The notes under the pieces were generated by a model that saw only the letters and a list, made by a program, of their open reading frames with translations, was not told the DNA's origin and did not search any database. A stretch of 64,000 nt of DNA, taken from Aequorivita echinoideorum. GTDB lineage: Bacteria; Bacteroidota; Bacteroidia; Flavobacteriales; Flavobacteriaceae. The stretch lies in contig NZ_JAHCTB010000002.1 in NCBI RefSeq assembly GCF_018476645.1, forward strand, positions 434,001 to 498,000. The letters are read 5' to 3'. The translations under genes and the position numbers were made by a program. This document shows positions 35,868-45,134 of the stretch, one piece after another (position 1 is the first letter of the stretch; each line of letters begins with the position of its first letter).

Positions 35868-37250
35868 TTAAAAATGGTAGTTTTCACTTTCTTTAATATA
35901 TGGATCATTTTTCGGCTGAAGCGAAACTCGACTAAGTCCTGTTCCAACAATAAATATGAAAAGACCCAGAAAGAACAAAATTGCAGCAATCTCAGGAATT
36001 CCGAAGTGCCAGTTGTGGCCAACAGTAGATGGCATTACCAATAGAAATACATCTATATAATGGCCAACCAAAATAACCACACCTGCCATAACTACGAACC
36101 AAGGAATACGCTTGTAATCACTGTTCATCAACATTAAAATAGGGAAAACAAAATTAAGTATCAACATTCCAAAGAATAAAACATTATACTGTTGAATTCT
36201 AAGAATGAAGTAAGTTACCTCTTCGGGAATGTTTGCATACCAAATAAGCATGAATTGCCCAAACCATAGATACGTCCAGAAAATACTGAAGGCGAACATA
36301 AATTTAGCCAAATCGTGCAAATGCCTATCACTTACAAAGGGCAATAGACCCTTGCTTTTCAAATAAATTGTTGTCAACGAAATAACTGTAATTGCAGAAA
36401 CGAACATTGTGGCAAAAATATACCACGCAAAAAGTGTACTGTACCAGTGTGGCGTCATAGACATAAACCAGTCCCAAGCCATTGTTGCTTCTGTAGCCAA
36501 GAAAAATACCAAAAAGAAGACTGAAAATTTAAAGTTCTTTTGGTGGTAAGCAATATCATTTGTTTCAGCCAATTTCAAAGAATTTTTTCTTGAAAAATGA
36601 CGGTATAAATTCCAACCTAAAATATAGATAATTGCCCTAACCAAGAAAAATGGAAAATTTAAATATCCGGATTTAGCCTGAAGAATTTTATCTTCGGCAA
36701 CCAATTCGTGATCTTGCCAAGGGTAAAAATGTGTTCCTGCGAAAACTACTATTAAAAATACAATAATAGAACCAGGAAGTAAATATGTGGTTACCCCCTC
36801 AATCACGCGATAAAGTACTGGCGACCATCCTGCCGAAGATGCATACTGAATGGCATAAAAAACAAGTGCTCCCAAAGCAATCATCATAAAGAAAAATGCT
36901 GCCACAAAAGTTGCGGACCAAGGTCTGGTTTGCAATTGGTGCAGAACGTGTTCCTCATGTGAAATCCCATGGGCTTCTTCGTGGGCTTCTTTTTCGTGGG
37001 CTATCGCACGTTCAGCATAGCCTTCCTCTCCCCTTGCCGTATCAACAAAATTGGATTCGTGTGACCCATCGTGGCCTTCAGCCGCATGCGTTTCATCGTG
37101 GCCTTCTCCGTGGCTAGCTTCTGCAGCCATAATCTCTTTAACTTCCTCAACTGTTTTTGGGGTGGTTAAAAATCCATAGGCGATACCCAAAACTCCAAGG
37201 ATAACAAGAATAATGGAAAACAGTTTTAAACTTCTAGGTAGCGTGTACAT
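35868..37250 (-). CDS. actF: Alternative complex III subunit ActF (NrfD-like)
   Basis: ActF is one of two NrfD-fold membrane subunits of the quinol:cytochrome c/oxidase oxidoreductase. In 460 residues it has one N-terminal helix (near SIILVILGVLGIAYG), a hydrophilic His/Glu-rich stretch (about residues 42-108) and about nine further helices. Unlike ActC, the ActF subunit in solved structures is not considered the main quinol site. The histidine-rich segment (HGEGHDETHAAEGHDGSHES) is unusual, see findings. It lies 28 nt upstream of ctaC. Confidence 0.92.
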   Translation of the reverse strand: MYTLPRSLKLFSIILVILGVLGIAYGFLTTPKTVEEVKEIMAAEASHGEGHDETHAAEGHDGSHESNFVDTARGEEGYAERAIAHEKEAHEEAHGISHEEHVLHQLQTRPWSATFVAAFFFMMIALGALVFYAIQYASSAGWSPVLYRVIEGVTTYLLPGSIIVFLIVVFAGTHFYPWQDHELVAEDKILQAKSGYLNFPFFLVRAIIYILGWNLYRHFSRKNSLKLAETNDIAYHQKNFKFSVFFLVFFLATEATMAWDWFMSMTPHWYSTLFAWYIFATMFVSAITVISLTTIYLKSKGLLPFVSDRHLHDLAKFMFAFSIFWTYLWFGQFMLIWYANIPEEVTYFILRIQQYNVLFFGMLILNFVFPILMLMNSDYKRIPWFVVMAGVVILVGHYIDVFLLVMPSTVGHNWHFGIPEIAAILFFLGLFIFIVGTGLSRVSLQPKNDPYIKESENYHF

Positions 37251-37275
37251 ATCTTTAGCTATTCTCTTAAATTCC

Positions 37276-37947
37276 TTAATTACGTTCTACATTTGCGGTT
37301 GCTGTGCTGTCAACAACAATCGGCTGGGCCATTTTGGTGGAATCAACCGCGGTTGAATCTGTTGGATTACCAAGTAAACCTGGCTGACCATTCAAAGCCG
37401 CTTTTAAATTCATGACGTGCATGGCGATTTGCCAACGCTCCTTTTCATTGGTTTGTGAAGCATATGAACCCATACTATTTAACCCATACATTTCAACGTG
37501 GTAAATTCCTCCCGGCGTGATATTTCTTCCTGGATCAGCGTAGCTAGGAATACCCAAAAATTTCTCACGCTGTGCCAGAATTCCCTTTCCATCACCCTTG
37601 TCGCCGTGACAAACAGCACAATATATAGTGTACAGTTGATTTCCAGCAGCTAGATTTTCGTCGTTTATTTCTAATGGGTTTTGAAGCTCAACTCTTGCTA
37701 GTTCCAAACCAGCAGTCGTGTTTTCATAATCATAAGGCTGCCATCCACGCGGGATTGTTCCCGGAGGAGGCGTCATTGCTTCCTGCCCATTCTCAAAATA
37801 TTCTGTATTATAGCTTCCATAGGCTTCATATCCTACCGGAGCATACATATTAGGGAAATATTGATAGTTTGGCTTATTATCGTTAAAACAAGAAACCATA
37901 CATACCGAAGCAATAGCAACAATTGCTATGTTAATCAATGTTTTCAT
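37276..37947 (-). CDS. actE: Alternative complex III subunit ActE, mono-haem cytochrome c lipoprotein
   Basis: ActE carries one haem c, with CAVCH in the motif YTIYCAVCHGDKGDGKG. The likely axial methionine lies further on (GLNSMGSYASQ). The N-terminus is a lipoprotein signal (MKTLINIAIVAIASVCMVSC, with the last cysteine lipidated), so the protein is membrane-tethered in the periplasm. Two upstream in-frame ATGs (37971, 37965) would overlap actD by up to 23 nt. The ATG at 37947 gives a standard 20-residue signal and 223 residues. It passes electrons towards CuA. Confidence 0.92.
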   Translation of the reverse strand: MKTLINIAIVAIASVCMVSCFNDNKPNYQYFPNMYAPVGYEAYGSYNTEYFENGQEAMTPPPGTIPRGWQPYDYENTTAGLELARVELQNPLEINDENLAAGNQLYTIYCAVCHGDKGDGKGILAQREKFLGIPSYADPGRNITPGGIYHVEMYGLNSMGSYASQTNEKERWQIAMHVMNLKAALNGQPGLLGNPTDSTAVDSTKMAQPIVVDSTATANVERN

Positions 37948-37948
37948 A

Positions 37949-38485
37949 TTAATGTTCTTGTTCATTTTCAATTAATCTTATTTCTTCTGCTCCCGTATCG
38001 TATAAAAACTTCGTGAGAATATCTATATCGTGATTCTCGGCGTCTATTGCCATCAAAAATCTATCATCGGTAGTACGAGGGTCTGGGTTTTCCGCTTTTT
38101 TGAAAGGCCAGATTTTACTTCGCATATAAAATGTAACAACCATTAAGTGCGCAGCAAAGAATACGGTCATCTCGAACATTACAGGGATAAATGCAGGCAT
38201 ATTTGTGTAAAAAGCAAAGCTTGGCTTACCACCTATATTTTGTGGCCAATCCTCAATCATTATAAAGTTGAGCATAGTGACGGCAACACTCAATCCCAAC
38301 AATCCGTAAAGAAATGATGTGATTGCAATTCTAGTGGGCGCAACGCCGGCAGCAGAATCCAGTCCGTGAACGGGAAATGGCGTAAACACTTCTTCAATAT
38401 GATAGTGTTCTGCGCGCGTTTGTTTGACGGCTTGCAAAAGCAAATCGTCATCTGTATAAATAGCGTGTATCTTTTTTGAAGCCAT
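37949..38485 (-). CDS. actD: Alternative complex III subunit ActD (DUF3341)
   Basis: ActD, 178 residues, is a DUF3341 protein with a small N-terminal cytoplasmic domain (KKIHAIYTDDDLLLQAVKQT), two transmembrane helices (about 58-78 and 100-120) and a C-terminal tail (DRFLMAIDAENHDIDILTKF). It scaffolds the membrane part of complex III next to ActC. The motif FTPFPVHGLD at about residues 35-44 is typical of the family. It follows actC by 2 nt. Confidence 0.93.
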   Translation of the reverse strand: MASKKIHAIYTDDDLLLQAVKQTRAEHYHIEEVFTPFPVHGLDSAAGVAPTRIAITSFLYGLLGLSVAVTMLNFIMIEDWPQNIGGKPSFAFYTNMPAFIPVMFEMTVFFAAHLMVVTFYMRSKIWPFKKAENPDPRTTDDRFLMAIDAENHDIDILTKFLYDTGAEEIRLIENEQEH

Positions 38486-38487
38486 AA

Positions 38488-40284
38488 CTATTTTTTATTT
38501 TTTAAGATTTCAGCCTGTCCAGCCCAATCATCACGTTCCGCTCTTCCTGGGAATTCCGTGATGATTTCGTCAAGCAAATCGTAATCACGTTTTGTCATTC
38601 TACTTACCTGATCAAAAGTAAATATTCCAATTTCGTGAAGTTTTTGTTCCAAAATAGGACCAACGCCACTTATTTTAGTTAAATCATCTTGGGTTTGAAC
38701 TGCTGGATCAAAAGTACCCAAACGACTTAACATATTATCAAGCCCAGCTTTGCGAGCTTCAGAATCTACCCTATTTTCTTCAGCATTAAATTCTTCAGAC
38801 GGACCGTTAAATTGATCATTTTTTGGAATATTTGCCGAAGGACCTTCCGCAGCTGGATAAGATTCTACTTCAACATGGTGATGATGATCGTCACCGTGTT
38901 CGGCTCTCAATCTTTTGAATTGTTCTCCAGAGGATTTCAAAATCGTTTTTACTTCAGCTTGTGCAATTACCGGGAAAGTACGTGCGTATAGTAGAAAAAG
39001 GACAAAGAAGAAGCCAATTGTTCCTATGAAGGTTCCAATATCAACAAAAGTAGGCTCGAACATAGTCCAAGAAGATGTTAAACGATCTTTACTCAAATCA
39101 ATCACGATAATATCGAAACGCTCGAACCACATACCAATATTGATAATGAATGCCACGATGAATGTCCAAAGAATATTTCTTCTTAATTTTTTTACCCAGA
39201 GTGTAAGTGGCACAATTAGGTTGCAAATAATCAATGCCCAGAATGCCCACCAATATGGTCCAGTAGCCGCACCAAAGGACAAATAAGTATAGTTTTCATA
39301 AGGTACACCAGAATACCAACCAATGAAATACTCTATGAGATAGGCTACGGTTACAATCCCACCAGTTAGAAGGATTACCTTGTTCATATACTCAATATGG
39401 AGAACGGTAATATAGTTTTCCAAATTTGAGACCTTTCTCATAACTATAAGAAGCGTCTGTACCATTGCAAAACCAGAGAAAATAGCACCTGCCACGAAAT
39501 ATGGTGGATAAATAGTACTATGCCATCCTGGAACCACTGATGTAGCAAAGTCAAAAGATACAATTGTGTGCACCGAAAGTACCAATGGAGTAGCCAAACC
39601 GGCAAGTACCAATGAAACTTCCTCGAAACGTTGCCAATCTTTTACTCGACCGCTCCAACCAAAACTTAAAATACCATAGATTTTTTTCTGAAATGGACTT
39701 GTAGTCCTATCGCGAATCATTGCAAAATCTGGCAATAACCCTGTCCACCAAAACACCAATGAAACTGAAAGATATGTTGATATCGCAAATACATCCCAAA
39801 GCAAAGGCGAGTTGAAGTTTACCCAAAGCGATCCAAATTGGTTAGGAATAGGAAGTACCCAATAAGCCAACCAAGGACGCCCCATGTGAATGATAGGGAA
39901 CAGACCAGCCTGAACAACCGCAAAGATCGTCATCGCCTCTGCTGAGCGGTTTACTGCCATTCTCCACTTTTGGCGGAAAAGCAAAAGTACAGCAGAAATA
40001 AGTGTACCCGCGTGACCAATACCTACCCACCAAACGAAGTTGGTAATATCCCAAGCCCAGCCAATTGTTTTATTCAATCCCCAAACCCCAATTCCTGTGG
40101 ATACGGTGTAAATAATACATCCCAGTCCCCAAAGAAATGCAATTAGGGAAATAGTAAAAACAATCCACCAAGATTTATTGGCCTTTCCCAAGACCGGAGC
40201 TCCTACATCTACACTGATGTCGTGATAGGATTTCTCTCCAATTACCAAAGGCTCTCTTATAGGTGCTTCGTAGTGTGACGACAT
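38488..40284 (-). CDS. actC: Alternative complex III subunit ActC (NrfD) with C-terminal helix-hairpin-helix domain
   Basis: ActC is the menaquinol-oxidising NrfD-fold subunit. It starts MSSHYEAPIREPLVIGEKSY and has ten transmembrane helices up to about residue 445, including WWVGIGHAGTLISAVLLLF. ActC proteins normally end near 460-480 residues, but this one is 598. The extension has a linker with histidines (GDDHHHHVEVES), a charged middle and a final domain at 533-598. That domain begins DDLTKISGVGPILEQKLHEI and ends RAERDDWAGQAEILKNKK, the pattern of COG3743-type H3TH/helix-hairpin-helix domains. The reading frame is continuous, so this is a real fusion. It lies 41 nt after actB. Confidence 0.94.
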   Translation of the reverse strand: MSSHYEAPIREPLVIGEKSYHDISVDVGAPVLGKANKSWWIVFTISLIAFLWGLGCIIYTVSTGIGVWGLNKTIGWAWDITNFVWWVGIGHAGTLISAVLLLFRQKWRMAVNRSAEAMTIFAVVQAGLFPIIHMGRPWLAYWVLPIPNQFGSLWVNFNSPLLWDVFAISTYLSVSLVFWWTGLLPDFAMIRDRTTSPFQKKIYGILSFGWSGRVKDWQRFEEVSLVLAGLATPLVLSVHTIVSFDFATSVVPGWHSTIYPPYFVAGAIFSGFAMVQTLLIVMRKVSNLENYITVLHIEYMNKVILLTGGIVTVAYLIEYFIGWYSGVPYENYTYLSFGAATGPYWWAFWALIICNLIVPLTLWVKKLRRNILWTFIVAFIINIGMWFERFDIIVIDLSKDRLTSSWTMFEPTFVDIGTFIGTIGFFFVLFLLYARTFPVIAQAEVKTILKSSGEQFKRLRAEHGDDHHHHVEVESYPAAEGPSANIPKNDQFNGPSEEFNAEENRVDSEARKAGLDNMLSRLGTFDPAVQTQDDLTKISGVGPILEQKLHEIGIFTFDQVSRMTKRDYDLLDEIITEFPGRAERDDWAGQAEILKNKK

Positions 40285-40325
40285 ATTTAATTATTAAATA
40301 ATTGGTTCTTTCTTAAATTTATTTG

Positions 40326-43300
40326 TTATGCTTCTGAAGTATTTTTCACTTTCATCTGATAGAAAACATTCGGCTGAGTTCCTACATTCTCAAGTAAATG
40401 GTACATTCTATTATCTTTCTTCAATTTAACTACTTCAGCATCTTTATCATTTACATCTCCAAATACAAGTGCTCCTGTATCGCAAGCTCTTGAACAAGCC
40501 GTCTGGAATTCTCCATCTTTGATTGCTCGACCATCTCGCTTGGCATCCAAAATTGTTTTCTGTGTCATTTGTATACACATAGAACATTTCTCCATGACAC
40601 CTCTGGAACGTACCACTACATCTGGATTGAGCACCATACGTCCAAGATCATTATTCATATGGTAATCAAATTCGTCATTTTCGGCGTATAGGAACCAGTT
40701 GAAACGGCGAACTTTATAAGGACAGTTATTGGCACAATAACGTGTACCCACACAACGGTTGTAAGCCATTTGGTTTTGACCTTGACGCCCGTGAGAGGTA
40801 GCAGCAACTGGACATACAGTCTCGCAAGGGGCGTGGTTGCAATGCTGGCACATTACTGGCTGAAATGCCACTTGAGGATTTTCATAAGCTGGGACTTCCA
40901 CAGCTGTGTATGTGTCAAATGCCGGTAGATTTTCTAAGGTTTCAATCTCTTCCTTAAATGTTTCACCAGCGGAATAATATCTATCGATGCGCAACCAATG
41001 CATATCACGGAACTTCCTTACTTCATCCTTACCTACAACCGGAACGTTGTTTTCAGAATGACAAGCAATAACGCAAGCTCCACAACCTGTACAAGCATTC
41101 AAATCTATGGATAGGTTAAAGTGTGGACCTACGGTGTCATCGAAAGTGCTCCAAATATCCGCGTTTCGCTCACGAACGGAAATTTCGTTATGATCGTAAT
41201 CCGTTACAGGAATCTCGTTATAGTAATGCTTGTCCTTAGTGTTGAATATTTCAAGTGTAGTTTCTTTAATAATATCCTCACTGCGTCCTGCCATAGTGCT
41301 TTGCAATTGGACACAGGCAAATTCGTGCATTCCGCCAACTTTCTCCAAAGTAACATTTTGCACTGATGAGAAATTGTTGTAAAGAGTATACGCATTAACT
41401 CCAGTCTGCATTTCCTTTTGAATTGCAGCCGTTTTGCCATAACCCAAAGCCAAACCAACAGAACCCTTTGCTTGTCCAGGCTGAATAAGAACCGGAACAT
41501 TTTCGAGAACCGTGTTACCTAACTTTACATTCACATAACTACCATTCAGCGCCCCATTTGATACATGGTCATTAACGAGATCCAAAGCCTCAGCATCTGA
41601 TGCTGAAATTGTCAAATAATTATCCCACGTAGTTCGGGTGATGGGGTCTGGCAATTCCTGCAACCAAGGATTATTAGCTTGTTGGCCATCACCAAGACCT
41701 GCTTTAGTATACAATGTTAGTTCATAACCGCCGTTTTGCGATATTGCAGAAAGTGCGCCGTTACTGGTATTACTTTCCATCATTCCGGCTGCCTGAACTG
41801 TTTCAGCACCTGGATTTTCGTTTATAATTATTTCAGAATCATTGGAAATTACACCATCGTGTAGCGCTTGGTTCCAAGAACCTCCTCCTGCCAAAATGGA
41901 TGAAGTCCAAGTTTCTTTTAAATAATCGTAATAATTATTTCCATTGCCAGTCCACATAACCAAACTTTCTTGAAATTGGCGCGTGTTGAACAATGGACGA
42001 ATTGTAGGTTGAATTAAGCTGAATGTTCCCTTCTTAATCTGTGCGTCACCCCAAGATTCTAAATAATGAGGGGTTGCTGCAACCATTTTCGCCAAGGAAG
42101 CAGTTGCGTCTTTTTTCATCGCAAAGGCAATTGACAAGTCCAATTTCTTATAAGCTTCGGCAAATTCTTTATTCGGAAGGGTGTAAACAGGGTCTACTCC
42201 TACGGTAATTAATCCTTTTATACTTCCGGAAATAACACCGTCAACAACTGTTTTTACTTCGGCAGAACTTCCAGCCCTAATAAGTAATGGCTTCGATGAA
42301 TCCATCGCCTCACTGTTTGAGTTGAAATTCAAAGCCATTGTCTGTGCGGCTATATCTGGCAATCCGGTTATCAATAATGCTTTGCTTCCGGCTTTCTGAA
42401 GTTGCGCTTTTGCTTTTGAAACGGCATCGGCAATATTTTGTGGCAACCCTGAGGCACTGCCACCTGTCAACGCTTTCAAAATCTGCATTTGTTGTGAAGG
42501 AGTTGCAGGAATACGTTTATCCGCATTTCCACCAGTAAGGGACATATTTGCCTCAAATTGTATGTGACGCGACATTTTCCCGTTCTTTGGCACACGTCCC
42601 TGGGCGTAACCTTTGCTATAACTTCCCCCTTGCCAGTCTCCTAAAAAGTCGGCGCCTACTGAAACAATTACTTCTGCTTTAGAAAAATCATAATCAGGCA
42701 AAGCGCGTGTTCCGTATTTGTTCTGAAATGCATCTAGCGCTTCAGAACAAGAAACTGTATCGTAAACAACATGGCGGACATTTGGATATTTGCCAGTAAA
42801 TTCAGAGATCAATTTTGAAATGGATGGGCTTGCGAATGTTTGGGTCAGCAAAACAATGTTTTGACCGGCCATTTCATTCATTTTTTGGGCAACAGCAGCA
42901 TCAAATTGTGCCCAACTTACATCTTTGCCATCAACCGCTGGGTTTTGTAACCTATTTTTATCATACAGCGATAACACTGATGCGTGCACCCGGGCATTTG
43001 CACTACCTCCATTAACCGCAAGATCATTCCGTTCAATCTTAATGGGACGACCTTCGCGGGTTTTTACCAACACATTGGCAAAATCGAAACCGTCTGCCAT
43101 AGTAGTGGCATAATAATTCGCAATTCCGGGAACAATCTCGTCTGGCTGGACTACGTAGGGAATGGATTTAATTACCGGACCTTCGCAGGCAGCCATTGTA
43201 GCCGCAGCTGTAGTAAACCCTACATATTTTAAGAAGTCTCTACGGGTAGTTTTGGAAGATTCCAAAGCCTCTTTATTCCCTAAAAACTCATCAGTAGGAA

Positions 43301-43397
43301 TTTCGGACACAAACTCATTATCCCTTAGCGCCTTAACAATAGAGCTGTCTTCGTTAAGCTCTTCAACACTTTTCCAGTATTTCTTGCTTGATGCCAT
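40326..43397 (-). CDS. actB: Alternative complex III subunit ActB, Fe-S and molybdopterin-like protein
   Basis: ActB is the large periplasmic subunit, 1023 residues. A Tat-type signal is visible (TTRRDFLKYVGFTTAAATM, followed by an AAC lipobox). Residues about 75-690 resemble molybdopterin oxidoreductases but, as in known ActB, without cofactor ligands. The C-terminal ferredoxin part has the cysteine groups CTGCGACVIAC, CQHCNHAPCETVCP, CVGTRYCANNCPYK and CSMCIQ, enough for three [4Fe-4S] and one [3Fe-4S] cluster. It carries electrons from ActC to the ActA haems. Export folded through Tat implies that tatAC exist elsewhere. Confidence 0.95.
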   Translation of the reverse strand: MASSKKYWKSVEELNEDSSIVKALRDNEFVSEIPTDEFLGNKEALESSKTTRRDFLKYVGFTTAAATMAACEGPVIKSIPYVVQPDEIVPGIANYYATTMADGFDFANVLVKTREGRPIKIERNDLAVNGGSANARVHASVLSLYDKNRLQNPAVDGKDVSWAQFDAAVAQKMNEMAGQNIVLLTQTFASPSISKLISEFTGKYPNVRHVVYDTVSCSEALDAFQNKYGTRALPDYDFSKAEVIVSVGADFLGDWQGGSYSKGYAQGRVPKNGKMSRHIQFEANMSLTGGNADKRIPATPSQQMQILKALTGGSASGLPQNIADAVSKAKAQLQKAGSKALLITGLPDIAAQTMALNFNSNSEAMDSSKPLLIRAGSSAEVKTVVDGVISGSIKGLITVGVDPVYTLPNKEFAEAYKKLDLSIAFAMKKDATASLAKMVAATPHYLESWGDAQIKKGTFSLIQPTIRPLFNTRQFQESLVMWTGNGNNYYDYLKETWTSSILAGGGSWNQALHDGVISNDSEIIINENPGAETVQAAGMMESNTSNGALSAISQNGGYELTLYTKAGLGDGQQANNPWLQELPDPITRTTWDNYLTISASDAEALDLVNDHVSNGALNGSYVNVKLGNTVLENVPVLIQPGQAKGSVGLALGYGKTAAIQKEMQTGVNAYTLYNNFSSVQNVTLEKVGGMHEFACVQLQSTMAGRSEDIIKETTLEIFNTKDKHYYNEIPVTDYDHNEISVRERNADIWSTFDDTVGPHFNLSIDLNACTGCGACVIACHSENNVPVVGKDEVRKFRDMHWLRIDRYYSAGETFKEEIETLENLPAFDTYTAVEVPAYENPQVAFQPVMCQHCNHAPCETVCPVAATSHGRQGQNQMAYNRCVGTRYCANNCPYKVRRFNWFLYAENDEFDYHMNNDLGRMVLNPDVVVRSRGVMEKCSMCIQMTQKTILDAKRDGRAIKDGEFQTACSRACDTGALVFGDVNDKDAEVVKLKKDNRMYHLLENVGTQPNVFYQMKVKNTSEA

Positions 43398-43555
43398 ATT
43401 ATTTATTTACAATTTTTTACCCTTTGATTTCGCTCCGGGCGTGTACGATTTAGATTTTATAATTCTTCAGGTTCTTCGTTTCCAGTTATTACACCAATTT
43501 ACGGTTCACCTTATCGCATTTCTTATTTAATATTTTTTGTCAGTATTTTCGAATA

Positions 43556-44908
43556 TTAATAATGACATTTTCCACATTCCAAACCTCCCAATTCTGCAAT
43601 GGTAAGTTTTTCAACACCATATTTCTTCGATAATTCTTCGTGAATTTTAGCATAATATTCGTTGCTGGCCAAACTTACATTTGTTTCCCTGTGGCAATTG
43701 ATACACCAGCCCATAGTAAGTGGTGCAAATTGCTCAACAACTTCCATCTCCTCAATTATTCCATGGCACTCTTGGCAAGCAATACCGGCTACGGTCACGT
43801 GCTGTGAGTGATTGAAATATGCAAAATCCGGAAGATTGTGGATTCTTACCCATTTCACAGGTTCCGTTTTTCCAGTGTATTGTTGTGTAGCGGCATCCCA
43901 GCCCACAGCCTTATAAAGCTTGGCAATTTCACCATCATAAAATTCTTTTGAATGTTCTTCTGTTGCGGTCTCTGCTGCTACTTCAGAAATATTCTTGTGG
44001 CAATTCATACAAACATTCAAGGATGGAATTCCAGAAGTTTTACTTGTTCTTGCCGAGCTGTGGCAATATTTACAGTCTATTTGATTGTCGCCCGCGTGGA
44101 TTCTATGCGAATAATGAATAGGCTGAACAGGCGAATACCCTTGGTCAACACCTACTTGCATCAAATATCCGTAACCCAAGTAACCAGCTGCTAAAATCAA
44201 AAATATAGATGTAACCAAAACCAAAAATTGATTTTGAACAAATGCTTTCCAAATAGGGGTTCCCTTTTCTTTTTCTTCGTAAACAACGCCGTTTGCCTCT
44301 GCTATTCTCTTCAACGTGTTTGTAACCAAGAAAAGCATTATTATCAAAAGCAAGAAAATAAGTGCAAGCGCCCCCAAAACCAAAGCATTCGAAACCCCTC
44401 CGCCACTTTCTCCAGTCGGTGTTGCAGTCACGGATGTTTCGGTAGGAGTTGGAATTGGCTGACTTGTATAGGCAAGAATGTTATCGATATCAGTTTCAGA
44501 TAATGCCGGGAAAGCGGTCATTACTGATTTGTTGTACTCTTCAAAAAGTTTAACCGCCACAGGATCTCCCGCCGCAATCATCGCTTGGCTATTGTGTATC
44601 CAGTCGTACAACCATTGTCTGTCGTGCTTGTCCGCAACGTTACGTAATGGTGGCCCAACCGCTTTTTTGTCCAGTTTATGGCAAGCCGCACAATTTGCTT
44701 TGAACAATGCTTCACCAGCCGCAGCGTCTCCACTACCAGTACTTGCCTGCGCAGCATCATCAACAGCCATTTCAGTTACCGTTGGCTCAGGCGCACCGGG
44801 CTGTTCTTGGGCAGTCTGTGAAAATATGGTAGTTGAAAAAGTTAGTAGAAACACTAACAAAAGGAGCGGCATTTTTGAACGTAGATGTAAACAATTCACC
44901 TTTTTCAT
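43556..44908 (-). CDS. actA: Alternative complex III subunit ActA, hexahaem cytochrome c
   Basis: ActA here is 450 residues and has six CxxCH sites. One is in an N-terminal mono-haem domain (CAACH at 73-77). Five are in the C-terminal part (CKYCH 279-283, CMNCH 300-304, CQECH 378-382, CINCH 402-406, CGKCH 445-449, next to the last residue). A signal peptide precedes the first domain, and two transmembrane helices (about 174-196 and 226-250) separate the two haem regions. The pentahaem part corresponds to ActA of Rhodothermus. It is the first gene of the operon, with a promoter -7 box about 95 nt upstream. Confidence 0.95.
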   Translation of the reverse strand: MKKVNCLHLRSKMPLLLLVFLLTFSTTIFSQTAQEQPGAPEPTVTEMAVDDAAQASTGSGDAAAGEALFKANCAACHKLDKKAVGPPLRNVADKHDRQWLYDWIHNSQAMIAAGDPVAVKLFEEYNKSVMTAFPALSETDIDNILAYTSQPIPTPTETSVTATPTGESGGGVSNALVLGALALIFLLLIIMLFLVTNTLKRIAEANGVVYEEKEKGTPIWKAFVQNQFLVLVTSIFLILAAGYLGYGYLMQVGVDQGYSPVQPIHYSHRIHAGDNQIDCKYCHSSARTSKTSGIPSLNVCMNCHKNISEVAAETATEEHSKEFYDGEIAKLYKAVGWDAATQQYTGKTEPVKWVRIHNLPDFAYFNHSQHVTVAGIACQECHGIIEEMEVVEQFAPLTMGWCINCHRETNVSLASNEYYAKIHEELSKKYGVEKLTIAELGGLECGKCHY

Positions 44909-45002
44909 ACTAATGGTTAAAATTATTGTCGAGAGTTTGGCACAGAATTAGTTAACTGTTTAACGCGTATCCAATACTGTTTTCGTTCCTCAAATTAAGG
45001 CA

Positions 45003-45010
45003 CAAAAGTA
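45003..45010 (-). promoter_or_regulatory. Promoter -7 box of the act-cta operon
   Basis: TACTTTTG (45010-45003 on the minus strand) fits TAnnTTTG. A TTTG further upstream gives a spacer of about 25 nt, slightly long. The predicted leader is about 90 nt. Confidence 0.5.
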
Positions 45011-45083
45011 CATTATAAAGTCGATTTTAGAAATGCAAATAAAGTGTTAATGGGTAATTTATATTTGTTCTAAATAATAATTT

Positions 45084-45116
45084 TTGACCCATCAAACCGA
45101 ATAAAATTTACTTTTG
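45084..45116 (+). promoter_or_regulatory. Promoter of the SPOR-domain gene
   Basis: The plus strand has TTG at 45084-45086, a 22-nt spacer and TACTTTTG at 45109-45116, both elements of the Bacteroidetes consensus. The ATG follows at 45135, so the leader is short. It is divergent from the act promoter. Confidence 0.65.
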
Positions 45117-45134
45117 CAATAAACTATTAGAATT

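Noticed and set aside
44478-44951. A 157-codon plus-strand frame opposite actA
   Set aside because: Shadow of the haem protein gene; composition and the lack of any domain argue against coding.
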